DNA of 64,000 bases from Arthrobacter sp. YD4 (GCF_030410515.1 NZ_JAUHHD010000003.1:1-64000), one strand, 5' to 3'; positions 35,851 through 45,444 are shown, counted from the first letter of the stretch. Numbers and translations are program-made. The notes: a model not told the origin generated them from the sequence alone.

Positions 35851-36666
35851 TTGACACCCGTCGTAAGCCTGCGTGGCGCCTCCCTGCGGTTCGGGAACCG
35901 CGTCCTCTGGGAGAACCTGGACCTGGACATCATGCCGGGGGAGTTCTTCGCCGTCCTGGGGCCCAACGGCAGCGGCAAGACGAGTTTCCTCAAGGTGCTG
36001 CTGGGCCTGCAGGAACTGAGCGCCGGTACCGGTACCCTCGACGGGCAGCCGATCGCGCGAGGGAACCGGCGGATCGGTTACGTCCCGCAGCAGGAATCCT
36101 TCGACCCGGACACCCCGCTGCGGGCCCGCGACCTGGTGGGCCTCGGCGTTGACGGCCACCGCTGGGGCATCCGCGTCGGCGGCGGAAAGGTCAACCGTCG
36201 GATCGATGACCTGCTGGCCGAGGTGGGCGCGCAGGACTATGCCAAGGTGCCCGTCGGCCAGCTTTCCGGCGGCGAGCAGCAGCGGCTGCGGGTGGCCCAG
36301 GCCCTCGCCACGGATCCGGGCGTGCTGCTGTGCGACGAGCCGCTGCTCTCCCTGGACCTGAACCACCAGCAGGCGGTCAGCTCCCTGATCAACCGGCAAT
36401 GCCACGAGCAGAACAGCGCCGTGGTGTTCGTGACCCACGAAATCAACCCGATCATGGACTACGTGGACAGGGTGCTCTACCTGGCCGGCGGCCGCTTCCG
36501 GGTGGGAACGCCCGAGGAAGTGATGACCACCGAGGTGCTCTCCGACCTCTACGGCAGCCATGTCGAGGTGATCCGCGCCAACGGCCGGCTGATTGTGGTG
36601 GGCCTGCCGGACGCCACCACCCACCATCACGAGGACGCTCACGCCGTGGCCGGAGAGGTGGGTTAA
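35851..36666 (+). CDS. znuC: Zinc ABC transporter ATP-binding protein
   Basis: Energises Zn uptake with the ZnuB permease. 271 residues from TTG 35851, which has GAGGA about 8 nt upstream (TTG 35836 also in frame). Walker A GPNGSGKTS, Q-loop YVPQQESF, signature [15 protein letters not shown], Walker B VLLCDEPLLSLDL and H-loop FVTHEINPI. The C-terminus ends with a His-rich stretch (DATTHHHEDAHAV) that may bind metal. Next gene starts directly after the stop. Confidence 0.93.
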   Translation: MTPVVSLRGASLRFGNRVLWENLDLDIMPGEFFAVLGPNGSGKTSFLKVLLGLQELSAGTGTLDGQPIARGNRRIGYVPQQESFDPDTPLRARDLVGLGVDGHRWGIRVGGGKVNRRIDDLLAEVGAQDYAKVPVGQLSGGEQQRLRVAQALATDPGVLLCDEPLLSLDLNHQQAVSSLINRQCHEQNSAVVFVTHEINPIMDYVDRVLYLAGGRFRVGTPEEVMTTEVLSDLYGSHVEVIRANGRLIVVGLPDATTHHHEDAHAVAGEVG

Positions 36667-37545
36667 GTGGACTTCGACGCCGTACTGCACGCCATCTTCA
36701 ACTTCGAGAACTACGGCGAGCTTCTGGCCCTGGTGCAGAACTCGCTCTGGGCCGGGGCGGTCCTCGGCCTGCTGGGCGGCCTGGTGGGCACGTTCGTGAT
36801 GAAGCGGGACCTCGCCTTCGCCGTGCACGGCATCTCCGAACTCTCCTTCGCCGGCGCCGCCTTCGCGCTGCTGGTTGGCGCGGACGTGGTGGCCGGCTCG
36901 CTCGCCGGGTCCGTGGTGGCGGCCCTGATCCTCGGCGTGATGGGGGTCCGGGCGCGGGACAAGAATTCGACCATCGGCGTGCTCATGCCCTTCGGCCTGG
37001 GCCTGGGCATCCTGTTCCTCTCCCTGTACGAGGGCCGCGCCGCGAACAAGTTCGGCCTCCTCACCGGGCAGATCGTTTCGGTGGGAACGGTCCAACTACA
37101 GGTCCTCGCCGGCGCCGCCGTCGTGGTGATGCTGGCGCTCATCGCCATCTGGCGGCCGCTCACCTTCGCCAGCGTCGATCCCAAGGTGGCAGCCGCCCGC
37201 GGTGTCCCGGTGCGCGGGCTGGCCCTGGGGTTCATGGTGCTCCTGGGCGTCAGCGTGGCCCTGTCCATCCAGATCGTGGGGGCGCTGCTGGTGCTGGCGC
37301 TGCTGATCACGCCGGCGGCGGCGGCCCTGCGGGTGACCTCCTCGCCGCGCCTGGTGGTGCTGCTGAGCGTGCTCTTCGCCGTGTCCGCCACGGTCGGCGG
37401 GATCCTGCTGGCCCTGGGCGGCCGGCTTCCCATCAGCCCGTACGTGACCACGCTGTCCTTCCTGATCTACGTGGTCTGCCGCGTCATCGGCGGCGTCCGC
37501 ACCCGGCGAGGCCTCAACGGCCGGACCAGTCCCGTGGCCGCTTAG
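36667..37545 (+). CDS. znuB: Zinc ABC transporter permease
   Basis: Membrane channel of the Zn importer, ABC-3 family. 292 residues from GTG directly abutting the znuC stop, with GGAGAGG upstream. About eight hydrophobic helices including [45 protein letters not shown] and IQIVGALLVLALLITPAAAALRV. Confidence 0.93.
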   Translation: MDFDAVLHAIFNFENYGELLALVQNSLWAGAVLGLLGGLVGTFVMKRDLAFAVHGISELSFAGAAFALLVGADVVAGSLAGSVVAALILGVMGVRARDKNSTIGVLMPFGLGLGILFLSLYEGRAANKFGLLTGQIVSVGTVQLQVLAGAAVVVMLALIAIWRPLTFASVDPKVAAARGVPVRGLALGFMVLLGVSVALSIQIVGALLVLALLITPAAAALRVTSSPRLVVLLSVLFAVSATVGGILLALGGRLPISPYVTTLSFLIYVVCRVIGGVRTRRGLNGRTSPVAA

Positions 37546-37577
37546 GCGGAATCGACGCTTTCCGGGCATCCGTGCCG

Positions 37578-37583
37578 TAGGGT
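37578..37583 (+). promoter_or_regulatory. Candidate leaderless -10 (TAGGGT)
   Basis: TAGGGT is followed by exactly 6 nt and the ATG of the META-domain lipoprotein at 37590; no Shine-Dalgarno. Confidence 0.45.
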
Positions 37584-37589
37584 GCTCGC

Positions 37590-38519
37590 ATGGGGGATCA
37601 GAGTGTGGTGCGCGGCGGCTTCCGTGGCGTTTTTCGCGTCGCTGTGGCGGCGGTTGTCGCCGCGCTGGTCTTGGCGGTGACATCCTGCGGCCTCGGGGCC
37701 ACGACGCACCCGCCGGATCCCGCCGGCCGCGAACCCTTCGCCCGCAGCGTGATGGCGGCGGCCATCGGCGGCAACTCCGACGACGTCGCCGCCCTCGTCG
37801 GACCCGCCATGACGAACGCCGGCCCGGAGGCGCAGCAGCTGGTGGACGCCACCCGCGGCTGGGGTCCGGACACCTGGCACCTGGGGGTCCGGAGCGACTT
37901 CCCCTCTACGTCCAATGTCACCGCCTGGCGCGAAGGCCTGCAGCCCACCGTCCGGTTCGCCATCTCGTGGACCGGGGACCGCTGGTACCTCGCGATCGGC
38001 GAGCCCAGGAATCCACCGACCGGGGGAGCGAAGATCATCGATCCCGCCACCCGGACCCGGTCCACTCCGCCTGCCCCGCAGCCCGGGGCGTCAGCCGCGC
38101 CGTCGAGCTGTCCCACCGCAACCACTGGTCGCGGCACCGCCCCCGGGGCTCCCCACGGGGCCGACGACCTGAGCTGCCGGACGTTCAGCTCGTCATGGGC
38201 CCAGGCCCGAGGCCGGAACCTGTACTGGCTCACCGCCACTCCCGTGCAGCTGCGCTTCGATCGGCGGGCAGGCACGACGGCGGTGCTCGGCACCGCGTGC
38301 GGGGACCTGACCGTTCCGATGGCGGTGGACGGGTTCGGCATGGTCCCGGATGGGGTGGGAACGACCGATGGTGTGGGGGACTGCCTGGATGCGGACAAGC
38401 GCGCCTGGCTAAGGGACTTCTTCGGTGAGCCGTCGGTCTACCAGCTGGATTCGGCGGAGCTGGTGATCACCAACCCGCGCGGCAAGATCCGGTTCGCCGT
38501 GGGTGCGGTAACGGGCTAG
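37590..38519 (+). CDS. Putative lipoprotein with META-like C-terminal domain
   Basis: 309 residues. Signal peptide with lipobox AVTSCG (about residue 33), a variable N-domain (about 40-145), a Pro/Ala/Thr linker, then an HslJ/META-like domain about 200-309 (YWLTATPVQLRF, GTACGDLTVPMAVDGFGMVP, GDCLDADKRAWLRDFFGEPSVYQLDSAELVITNPRGKIRF). META proteins are linked to envelope stress or drug tolerance. It lies between znuB and zur and overlaps zur by 4 bp at the 3' ends. Zinc connection is only positional. Confidence 0.72.
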   Translation: MGDQSVVRGGFRGVFRVAVAAVVAALVLAVTSCGLGATTHPPDPAGREPFARSVMAAAIGGNSDDVAALVGPAMTNAGPEAQQLVDATRGWGPDTWHLGVRSDFPSTSNVTAWREGLQPTVRFAISWTGDRWYLAIGEPRNPPTGGAKIIDPATRTRSTPPAPQPGASAAPSSCPTATTGRGTAPGAPHGADDLSCRTFSSSWAQARGRNLYWLTATPVQLRFDRRAGTTAVLGTACGDLTVPMAVDGFGMVPDGVGTTDGVGDCLDADKRAWLRDFFGEPSVYQLDSAELVITNPRGKIRFAVGAVTG

Positions 38520-38989
38520 CTGTTGGCCTGCAGGGCCGTGCACTCCGGGCACAGGCCGAAGATCTCGACCGTGTGCTCCACCGCGGTAAAACCGTGCTCG
38601 GCGGCTATCCGGGCGGCCCAGGCCTCCACGGCAGGCGCCTCGACTTCCACGGCCTTCCCGCAGTTCCGGCAGAGCAGGTGGTGGTGGTGTCCGGTGACGG
38701 CGCAGCGGCGGTACACCACCTCGCCGTCGGCGTTCCGCAGCACATCCACCAGGCCCTCGTCGGCGAGCGACTGCAGGATCCGGTAGGAGGTGGCGAGTGA
38801 GACGGAGGTGCCCCGTTCCTGAAGGATGCGATGCAATTCCTGGGTGCTGACGAAGTCGGCGAGTTCATCCAGCGCGGCGCTGACCGCGAGACGCTGCTTG
38901 GTCACCCGCTGCTCCCTGCCCGCGGGCTGGTCCTTGCCGCCGGACGGCGCGGCGGCCGGCCGTCCGTCGGTGGTGGCGCCGTGGGACAT
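38516..38989 (-). CDS. zur: Fur-family zinc uptake repressor Zur
   Basis: Zn-dependent repressor, likely acting on the palindrome at 34790-34818. 157 residues. Winged helix (TKQRLAVSAALDELADFVSTQELHRILQERGTSVSLATSYRILQSLADEGL), metal site VTGHHHHLLCRNCGKAVEVE and structural zinc CRNC ... CPEC. Zur rather than Fur or PerR is inferred from the adjacent zinc transporter. Confidence 0.88.
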   Translation of the reverse strand: MSHGATTDGRPAAAPSGGKDQPAGREQRVTKQRLAVSAALDELADFVSTQELHRILQERGTSVSLATSYRILQSLADEGLVDVLRNADGEVVYRRCAVTGHHHHLLCRNCGKAVEVEAPAVEAWAARIAAEHGFTAVEHTVEIFGLCPECTALQANS

Positions 38990-39079
38990 GGGAACTCGCT
39001 TCGCTGCTCGGGGATGCTGCCGGATGAGAGGGGTTCCAGATTACCAGCCGGGCCGTGGACACCGCTCCGACGGGGGTCC

Positions 39080-39085
39080 TAGGCT
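39080..39085 (+). promoter_or_regulatory. Candidate leaderless -10 (TAGGCT)
   Basis: TAGGCT, 6 nt, then ATG 39092 of the metallo-hydrolase. Confidence 0.45.
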
Positions 39086-39091
39086 GGCCGG

Positions 39092-39748
39092 ATGAAGCTG
39101 AAGAAATTCACCCACGCCTGTGTCCGGCTCGAGAAGGACGGCAAGGTCCTAGTGCTGGACCCCGGCACCTTCTCCGAGACAGACGTCGCGCTCGCCGGTG
39201 CCGACGCGGTCCTGATCACCCACGAACACGGCGACCACATCGACGTCGACGCCGTCACCGCGGCGCTGCTGGTCGACGATGAGCTGCAGCTCTACGCGCC
39301 GGAGGGGGTCGCCGCCACGCTGCGGGACAAGGCGCCGGCGGCCTCCAGCCGGATCCACACGGCCGTCGAAGGTGACGAGCTTGAGGTGGCGGGCTTCGCG
39401 GTGCGCTGCTTCGGCGGCCAGCACGCCCTGATTCATCCCCAGATTCCGGTGGTGGCCAACATCGGCTACCTGATTGACGCGAATGTGTACCACCCGGGGG
39501 ATTCCTTCGCGGTGCCGGACGGGATTGCGGTCGGCACGCTGCTGGTGCCCATTCACGCGCCGTGGAACAAGATCGGCGAGGTGGTGGACTTCGTGATCAG
39601 CGTCCGGGCGCCCCGGGCCTTCCCGGTCCACGACGGGCTGCTCAACGAGGTGGGCGTGGGGCTGGTCGAGGCGCACGTGACCCGCATCGGCGCCCGCTAC
39701 GGCACCGAGTACCGGCACCTGTCCAGCGGCGATTCCGTGGAGGTTTAG
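39092..39748 (+). CDS. Metallo-beta-lactamase-fold hydrolase (UlaG/UPF0173-like)
   Basis: 218 residues. Metal motif [10 protein letters not shown], downstream His in GGQHALIHP, Asp in YHPGDSF and His in PVHDGLL. Belongs to the small stand-alone MBL group that includes UlaG-like lactonases and persulfide or RNA hydrolases; substrate not predictable. Overlaps the 3' end of the desulfhydrase gene by 4 bp on the opposite strand. Confidence 0.85.
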   Translation: MKLKKFTHACVRLEKDGKVLVLDPGTFSETDVALAGADAVLITHEHGDHIDVDAVTAALLVDDELQLYAPEGVAATLRDKAPAASSRIHTAVEGDELEVAGFAVRCFGGQHALIHPQIPVVANIGYLIDANVYHPGDSFAVPDGIAVGTLLVPIHAPWNKIGEVVDFVISVRAPRAFPVHDGLLNEVGVGLVEAHVTRIGARYGTEYRHLSSGDSVEV

Positions 39749-40839
39749 GCGGGCCAGGTCCCGGTCTCGAAGAAGGACCGGAGCGTGGCCTCGTGCGGCG
39801 CGGGGTCCAGGCCCTGCGCCTGGAGCCAGCCGTCGTCGTAGTAGTTGCCGGAGTAGCGGTCGCCGCCGTCGCACATGAGGGAGACGATGCTGCCCGTCTC
39901 GCCGTCGGCGATCATCTGCGCCACCAGCTGCCACACGCCCCAGAGGTTTGTGCCGGTGGACGGGCCGGCGTGCAGCCCGGCGACGTCGCGGAGATGGCGC
40001 ATGGCGGCCACCGAGGCGGCGTCCGGGACCTGGATCATGTGGTCGATGACGGCGGGGACGAAGCTGGGTTCCAGCCGCGGCCGGCCGATGCCCTCGATCC
40101 GGGAGGGCAGGCCGGTGACGTCCGCGCAGCTGCCGCCGTCGCGGTGTTCCTGCCAGCCCGTGAAGAACGCGGAGTTCTCCGGATCGACGACGGCGAGCCG
40201 GGTCGCGTGCCGTTGGTAGCGCAGGTAGCGGCCGATCGTGGCGCTGGTGCCGCCGGTGCCGGCGCCCACGACGATCCAGCGGGGGACCGGGTGCTCCTCG
40301 AGGGCCAGTTGGCCGAAGATCGATTCGGCGATGTTGTTGTTGCCGCGCCAGTCGGTGGCCCGCTCCGCGTAGGTGAACTGGTCCATGTAGTGGCCGCCGG
40401 TGCTGGCCGCCAGTTCCTCGGCCGCGGCGTAGACCTCCGACGCGTGGTCCACGAGGTGGCAGGTGCCGCCGAACTGTTCGATCAGCGCGATCTTTTCCCG
40501 GCTGGTGGTCCGGGTCATGACCGCGATGAAGGGCAGGCCCAGCAGTTGCGCGAAGTAGGCCTCGGAGACGGCGGTGCTGCCGCTGGAAGCCTCGACGATG
40601 GTGGTGCCCTCCCGGATCCAGCCGTTGACCAGGCCGAAGAGGAACAGGGACCGCGCCAGCCGGTGCTTGAGGCTGCCGGTCCGGTGCGTGGATTCGTCCT
40701 TCAAATACAATTTCACGCCCAAGTGCTCGGGCAGGGGCACCGAGTAGAGGTGGGTGTCGGCGGACCGGTTGTTTTCCGCATTGATTCGGCGGATGGCCTC
40801 GTCGGCCCAGTCCCGGTCTTGATGGCGCGCGGTGATCAC
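39745..40839 (-). CDS. cds1: Cds1-type PLP-dependent L-cysteine desulfhydrase
   Basis: Cysteine synthase-fold enzyme; mycobacterial Cds1 converts cysteine to pyruvate, ammonia and sulfide. 364 residues from GTG. Seen: [27 protein letters not shown] (PLP lysine Lys59), [34 protein letters not shown] and [16 protein letters not shown]. The [14 protein letters not shown] block matches Cds1 rather than CysK/CysM. Divergent from the rhodanese gene with only 43 bp between, both with leaderless-type promoters. Confidence 0.85.
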   Translation of the reverse strand: MITARHQDRDWADEAIRRINAENNRSADTHLYSVPLPEHLGVKLYLKDESTHRTGSLKHRLARSLFLFGLVNGWIREGTTIVEASSGSTAVSEAYFAQLLGLPFIAVMTRTTSREKIALIEQFGGTCHLVDHASEVYAAAEELAASTGGHYMDQFTYAERATDWRGNNNIAESIFGQLALEEHPVPRWIVVGAGTGGTSATIGRYLRYQRHATRLAVVDPENSAFFTGWQEHRDGGSCADVTGLPSRIEGIGRPRLEPSFVPAVIDHMIQVPDAASVAAMRHLRDVAGLHAGPSTGTNLWGVWQLVAQMIADGETGSIVSLMCDGGDRYSGNYYDDGWLQAQGLDPAPHEATLRSFFETGTWPA

Positions 40840-40845
40840 CGCTAC

Positions 40846-40851
40846 AGCCTA
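40846..40851 (-). promoter_or_regulatory. Candidate leaderless -10 (TAGGCT) of cds1
   Basis: On the minus strand TAGGCT is followed by 6 nt and GTG 40839. Confidence 0.45.
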
Positions 40852-40870
40852 CCCGGGGCCATGCTGCGGA

Positions 40871-40876
40871 TAGGGT
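40871..40876 (+). promoter_or_regulatory. Candidate leaderless -10 (TAGGGT) of the rhodanese gene
   Basis: TAGGGT, 6 nt, ATG 40883. It lies 19 bp from the opposing cds1 -10, so the two promoters overlap. Confidence 0.45.
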
Positions 40877-40882
40877 GGCGGG

Positions 40883-41749
40883 ATGGAGACTCTGATGACT
40901 GTTGCCGAACTCAAGGACCGGTTGGATGCGGGCACGCGGACGGTGCTCCTGGACGTGCGCTGGGTCCTGGGGGACCCGCACGGACGGGATCATTACTTGG
41001 AATCGCACCTGCCCGGCGCCGTCTTCGTCGACCTCGCTACCGAGCTGGCGGCCCCCCACGAGGACCCCACCCGGGGACGGCACCCGCTGCCCCCGCTGGA
41101 GCAGTTCCAGGCCTCCGCCCGCGCGTGGGGAATCTGCGAGGGTGACACCGTGGTCGCGTACGACAACAGCGGCAACATGGCCGCCGCCCGGGTCTGGTGG
41201 ATGCTGCGCAATGCGGGCGTTTCCTTGGTCCGACTGCTCGACGGCGGCCTGGCCGCCTGGCTGGAGGCGGGGTTCGACGTTGAGGGCGGCGAGGCGACCG
41301 CAGAACCGGGCGACGTCGAGCTGACCGAGGGGGGAATGCCCGTCGTCGATGCCGCCGGCGCCGGCGCCTGGTCCGGCTCGGGGCTGTTACTGGATGCGCG
41401 GGCCGGCGAGCGGTACCGGGGCGAAATCGAGCCGGTGGATCCGCGGGCCGGACACATCCCCGGAGCCGTCAGCGCTCCGACCTCGAACAACCTGGGCCCC
41501 GACGGTCGGTTCCTTCCGGCGGATGCCCTGCGCCGGCGGTTCTCGGAGCTCGGCGTCAACGAGGGCGTCCAGACCGCAGTGTATTGCGGCTCCGGCGTGA
41601 CGGCAGCCCACGAGGTCGCGGCGCTGGAGATCGCAGGGTACCGGGCGGCGCTGTATCCGGGGTCGTTCTCCGAATGGTCCAACAACCCCGGAAACCTCGT
41701 GGTCACCGGCGCCGAGCCGGACGGTACGCACCAGGGCGCCAAGGACTGA
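40883..41749 (+). CDS. Tandem-rhodanese sulfurtransferase
   Basis: Transfers sulfane sulfur (thiosulfate or 3-mercaptopyruvate) to an acceptor. 288 residues with an inactive N-terminal rhodanese domain (about 8-135; YDNSGNMAAARVW lacks Cys) and an active C-terminal domain (about 152-280) with Cys235 in VYCGSGVTAAHEV. The CGSGVTA loop suits thiosulfate or mercaptopyruvate sulfurtransferases. Adjacent cds1 indicates a small cysteine/sulfide module. Confidence 0.9.
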   Translation: METLMTVAELKDRLDAGTRTVLLDVRWVLGDPHGRDHYLESHLPGAVFVDLATELAAPHEDPTRGRHPLPPLEQFQASARAWGICEGDTVVAYDNSGNMAAARVWWMLRNAGVSLVRLLDGGLAAWLEAGFDVEGGEATAEPGDVELTEGGMPVVDAAGAGAWSGSGLLLDARAGERYRGEIEPVDPRAGHIPGAVSAPTSNNLGPDGRFLPADALRRRFSELGVNEGVQTAVYCGSGVTAAHEVAALEIAGYRAALYPGSFSEWSNNPGNLVVTGAEPDGTHQGAKD

Positions 41750-41852
41750 CCGGTTTACCCCGACAGCACTGAAAGTCCGGGCGGCCATCGCGGCGCAGGA
41801 GTACGACGGCCACGTTTGCTTGCACATGGGGCGCCCGGCCGACGCCCCAACT

Positions 41853-43250
41853 TCAGGCGACGAGCTGCTCATTGGGCTGACCCCTCGTGGCGACTCCCCG
41901 CCGGTGGCGCAATCGCTGCCGGTGCCTGAGCTTCCTGGTAGTCCTCCTCGAGTTCGACTCTTTGGGCTGTGAAACATCCGTCCCCGGACCACATCCGGGT
42001 AGCGGTGGCGCTGTGGACGTGTATGTATGGCCGGTGGGGGTGCTGAGTTCGAGGGTGTGGCGGATCGTCCCGCGTGGGCTGTCGATGGGCTGGGCGGTCC
42101 AGCCGGGGGTTTCTTTGGTGTGATTGCAGGCCTCGCAGAGTCCGGCGCCGTTGGCTGCTGTGGTTTCTCCGTCCCGGTGCCAGGGGAGGACGTGGTCCAG
42201 GTGCCGGATGGGGGCGTCGCAGTACGGGGTCCGGCAGGTGGTGTCCCGGGCCTCGATGAACCGGCGCAGCCCGGCCGGGAAGAGCCGGGCCCGGGCGTCC
42301 ATGCCGATCAGTTCGCCGGTGCCGGGCGCGGTGTACAGCCGGCGGACCCAGGTTGTGAATTCTGTGTCGTCACGCTTGCCGGCCACGAGTTTCCTGGCCC
42401 ACCCGGCCGGGACGACACCGTAGCCGGCGAGCCTCGCGGGTTCACTGTCCCCGGCGAGGAGGGTCCGGTCGGTCATGACGAGCTGAACTTCAACGCCGGT
42501 GATCCCGCCCGGTGTGCCGGTGACCCGTTCGACCACGGCATCGGCCATTAACTGGGCGCGGGAGCGTGGGTCTCCGGTGGCGCGGGCGGTGTCGGCGTGC
42601 CGGGTCAGGGCCGCGTAGGCGGCGACTCCTGAGGCGACGGGGAGCAGAGCGGTGAGGTAGCACATGGTGTCCGGTGCCGGGCGGAGGCTGACACTGCGTT
42701 CGGTTTCGGCGTGCGCTGCGCGTTGGGTGACGGAGCGTGGGTCGTGCCGGTAGGCGGCGGCCTTGGCGGCGCAGATGATGGCCCGGTCTCCGGCGCCGTC
42801 GAAGGCGCCGGTGTCGGCGGCGAGTTCCTCATCCACCGCGGCCCTATCGGAGGCGTCCAGGCAGGCCGTTTCGCGGACCAGGAGCGTGGCGCGCCATTCG
42901 TTCAGGCGCCCGGTGTCAAGGGCGGCCAGGGTGTGCGGCATCTCGGTCACGAGTGCCCGGGCCAAACCCAGCAACCGGGACCCTTTGGCCGGGGATTCCC
43001 GCCGCGCCAACGCGACCTCCGCCCCGACGCCTGCGCCAAGCTGGTCCGCGGGCATGCCGAGAGCGGCTTGTTCCCGCCGCCGGACCAAGTCCAGCGCCAC
43101 GGCCAGCCTGGCCTGCCTGGCCGCGATCGCCGATTTCCGGTCCTCCAGCGCCCGGAGCTCATCGACGATCGCCGCCGCGTCGCCCACCACCGGGTCCGCA
43201 CCGACCACATTCTCGAAAAGCTTCCGACTGCCTTCCATGACTCCATTCAA
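41853..43250 (-). CDS. DUF222 and HNH endonuclease domain protein (13E12-like)
   Basis: 465 residues. DUF222 region about 20-300 ([51 protein letters not shown]), then an HNH nuclease domain with [49 protein letters not shown]. The C-terminus is Arg-rich. This family is found in many copies in actinobacterial genomes, sometimes near mobile DNA; no repeat or integrase is seen here. ATG 43250 or ATG 43238 may be used. Confidence 0.88.
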   Translation of the reverse strand: MNGVMEGSRKLFENVVGADPVVGDAAAIVDELRALEDRKSAIAARQARLAVALDLVRRREQAALGMPADQLGAGVGAEVALARRESPAKGSRLLGLARALVTEMPHTLAALDTGRLNEWRATLLVRETACLDASDRAAVDEELAADTGAFDGAGDRAIICAAKAAAYRHDPRSVTQRAAHAETERSVSLRPAPDTMCYLTALLPVASGVAAYAALTRHADTARATGDPRSRAQLMADAVVERVTGTPGGITGVEVQLVMTDRTLLAGDSEPARLAGYGVVPAGWARKLVAGKRDDTEFTTWVRRLYTAPGTGELIGMDARARLFPAGLRRFIEARDTTCRTPYCDAPIRHLDHVLPWHRDGETTAANGAGLCEACNHTKETPGWTAQPIDSPRGTIRHTLELSTPTGHTYTSTAPPLPGCGPGTDVSQPKESNSRRTTRKLRHRQRLRHRRGVATRGQPNEQLVA

Positions 43251-43488
43251 TCGGAGGGGTCTGACATTAAAGGATGGAAGGGACGGCGGCCCAAGAATGT
43301 GGCGCGTCGGGATGGGGAAACCAAGGAAGAATCAGCCGACGCCCACCCGGCTTGGTCCGTGCACACCCCAAGTGGCCGCCGGGAGAGTCTGGCATCAAAC
43401 CGGCACGCCTGTGACGTAGTCTCGTCAGCGGACGCCGTCGCGCGCAGCGGCAGTGACGCCCACCCCACCAACGCGAAGGGACACGGCC

Positions 43489-43782
43489 GTGCCAGATCGA
43501 CCGGAGATCGTTTGCCTCTGCGGCTCGGCCCGCTTCGTGGCGGAGATGCGCGCGGCCAACCTCAAGTTAACCCTCGCGGGTGCCATTGTCCTCGCGCCGG
43601 CCGAGGCACGAGAAGAGCTCACCAACGAACAGAAATCAACCCTCGGCGCAGTGCACCGCCGCAAGATCGACGTCGCCGACCGCATCCTGGTGGTGAACCC
43701 CGGCGGTTACATCGGCGAATCCACGGCCGGCGAAATCGCCTACGCCCGTGCAGCCGGAAAGCCGGTCGGCTTCACGGACTGA
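43489..43782 (+). CDS. Nucleoside 2-deoxyribosyltransferase-like protein
   Basis: 97 residues from GTG 43489 (GAAGGGA upstream; ATG 43453 is in frame). Seen: EIVCLCGSARFVAEMRAANLKLTLAG, HRRKIDVADRILVVNPGGYIGESTAGEIAYARAAGKPV, the Rossmann-like fold of short deoxyribosyltransferase-related proteins. The Asp and the nucleophile-region Glu (GESTAGEI) are present. Substrate unknown. Stands alone between the HNH gene and the alcohol dehydrogenase gene. Confidence 0.75.
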   Translation: MPDRPEIVCLCGSARFVAEMRAANLKLTLAGAIVLAPAEAREELTNEQKSTLGAVHRRKIDVADRILVVNPGGYIGESTAGEIAYARAAGKPVGFTD

Positions 43783-43840
43783 ACGGTCAGCGGCGAGACG
43801 GGCAAGGACCCCCAAGTGGCACGGAAACCAACCCCGGGGG

Positions 43841-43846
43841 TAGCGT
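43841..43846 (+). promoter_or_regulatory. Candidate leaderless -10 (TAGCGT)
   Basis: TAGCGT, 6 nt, ATG 43853 of the alcohol dehydrogenase. Confidence 0.45.
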
Positions 43847-43852
43847 CGAACC

Positions 43853-44998
43853 ATGACTCCAGGACGCCCCGTACCGCCGCCCCTCGCCAAGCCCCTTCCC
43901 GACCTCACCGACGCCGCCGGCCCCACCCTCGCTGCCGCCTACGGTGCCACCGCCCCGGACAGCGGCCTGGTGCCGCTGACCGTCGCCCGGCGCGCCCCCA
44001 AGGCCGACGACGTCGAGATCGCCGTCGAGTTCTGCGGCCTCTGCCACTCCGACGTCCACGCCAGCCGCGGGGAATGGGGCGGAAACACCTACCCGCTGAT
44101 TCCGGGCCACGAGATCGTCGGCCGGGTCACCCGCGTGGGCTCCGCCGTCGACGACTTCACCGTCGGTGAGCGCGTGGGCGTGGGCTGCATGGTCGACTCC
44201 TGCCGCGAATGCGAGAGCTGCCTCGACGGCCTCGAGCAGTACTGCGAAAAGGGCATGACCGGCACCTATGGCGCCAAGGATGCCCGCAACGACGGCGCCG
44301 TCACCCAGGGCGGCTACGCCACCTCGATCGTGGTGGACCGCAACTACGTGCTGCGCATCCCCGAAGGCCTCGACCCGGCCGCTGCCGCGCCCCTGCTGTG
44401 CGCCGGCATCACCACGTTCTCCCCGCTGAACCACTTCGAGGTCGAGGAGGGCGACGCCGTCGGCGTCGTGGGCCTCGGCGGCCTCGGCCACATGGCCGTC
44501 AAGATCGCCAAGGCGATGGGCGCCGAGGTGACCGTCTTTACGACGTCGGAGCGGAAGTTCGCCGCCGCGCGTGAACTCGGCGCCGACCACGTGGTCCTCT
44601 CCACCGATCCGGCCGCCATGGAAGCCGCTGACCGCAGCCTCGACGTCATCATCGACACCGTCGCCGCCCCGCACGACCTCAACCCGTACTTCCGCACGCT
44701 GCGCGTTGACGGCGCACTCTTCCAACTCGGCCTGCCGTCCGAGGCGATGCCGCCGGTTAATCCAGGCTCGCTGATCCGCCGCCGGATCGCCTACGCCGGA
44801 TCGTTGATCGGCGGGATCGAGGAGACCCAGGAAATGCTGGACTTCTGCGCCGAGCACGGCGTGGTCTCCGACATCGAACTCGTCGGCGCGGACCAGCTCA
44901 ATGAGGCCTATGACCGGATGGTTGCCGGCGACGTGAAGTACCGCTTCGTCCTTGACGCCTCCACCCTCGGAACCCCGGCAGAGAAGGCGGACGCATGA
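43853..44998 (+). CDS. Zinc-dependent NAD(P) alcohol dehydrogenase (YahK/CAD-like)
   Basis: 381 residues. Catalytic zinc site EFCGLCHSDVHASRGEW and GHEIVGRV; structural zinc MVDSCRECESCLDGLEQYC; GGYATSIVVDRNYVLRIPEGLDPAAAAPLLCAGIT; nucleotide-binding GVVGLGGLGHMAVKIAKAMGAEVTVFTTS. The cinnamyl-alcohol dehydrogenase/YahK group typically reduces aldehydes with NADPH. Overlaps the HIT gene by 4 bp, so the two are co-transcribed. Confidence 0.92.
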   Translation: MTPGRPVPPPLAKPLPDLTDAAGPTLAAAYGATAPDSGLVPLTVARRAPKADDVEIAVEFCGLCHSDVHASRGEWGGNTYPLIPGHEIVGRVTRVGSAVDDFTVGERVGVGCMVDSCRECESCLDGLEQYCEKGMTGTYGAKDARNDGAVTQGGYATSIVVDRNYVLRIPEGLDPAAAAPLLCAGITTFSPLNHFEVEEGDAVGVVGLGGLGHMAVKIAKAMGAEVTVFTTSERKFAAARELGADHVVLSTDPAAMEAADRSLDVIIDTVAAPHDLNPYFRTLRVDGALFQLGLPSEAMPPVNPGSLIRRRIAYAGSLIGGIEETQEMLDFCAEHGVVSDIELVGADQLNEAYDRMVAGDVKYRFVLDASTLGTPAEKADA

Positions 44999-45423
44999 GC
45001 ACCCTGTTCACCAAGATCATCAACGGCGAGATTCCCGGCCGCTTCGTCTGGCGCGAGGACGACGTCGTCGCCTTCCTAACCGTGGGCCCGCTTGCCGACG
45101 GGCACACCCTGGTGGTGCCGGTCGAGGAGGTGGACCGCTGGACCGACGCGTCGCCCGAGACGCTGGCCCGCGTCATGGAGGTGGCGCGGAAAATCGGCGC
45201 CGCCCAGGTGGACGTCTTCGGGTCCGCCCGCGCCGGCCTGACCATCGCCGGGTACGAGATCAACCACCTGCACGTCCACGTCTGGCCGTCCAACTCTATG
45301 GCCGACTACGACTTCGGCGCCGTGGACCAGCACCCGGATCCGGAGCGCCTCGATGCTAACGCCGAGAAGCTGCGGGAAGGGCTGCGCGCGGCGGGCTACG
45401 GGGAGTTCGTTCCGGGCGCATAA
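44995..45423 (+). CDS. HIT-family nucleotide hydrolase/transferase
   Basis: 142 residues. The histidine triad is HLHVHVWP near residues 90-97. N-terminal LFTKIINGEIPGRFVWREDDVVAFLTVGPLADGHTLVVP is typical of HIT proteins that cleave adenosine-nucleotide conjugates. Coupled to the alcohol dehydrogenase by a 4-bp overlap; a functional link is not evident. Confidence 0.92.
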   Translation: MSTLFTKIINGEIPGRFVWREDDVVAFLTVGPLADGHTLVVPVEEVDRWTDASPETLARVMEVARKIGAAQVDVFGSARAGLTIAGYEINHLHVHVWPSNSMADYDFGAVDQHPDPERLDANAEKLREGLRAAGYGEFVPGA

Positions 45424-45444
45424 ACGCCCCCGCGACGTATCCCC

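Noticed and set aside
41853..43250. HNH/DUF222 gene as a mobile element
   Set aside because: No terminal repeats, target duplication, intron features or integrase nearby; this family is chromosomally common in actinobacteria.
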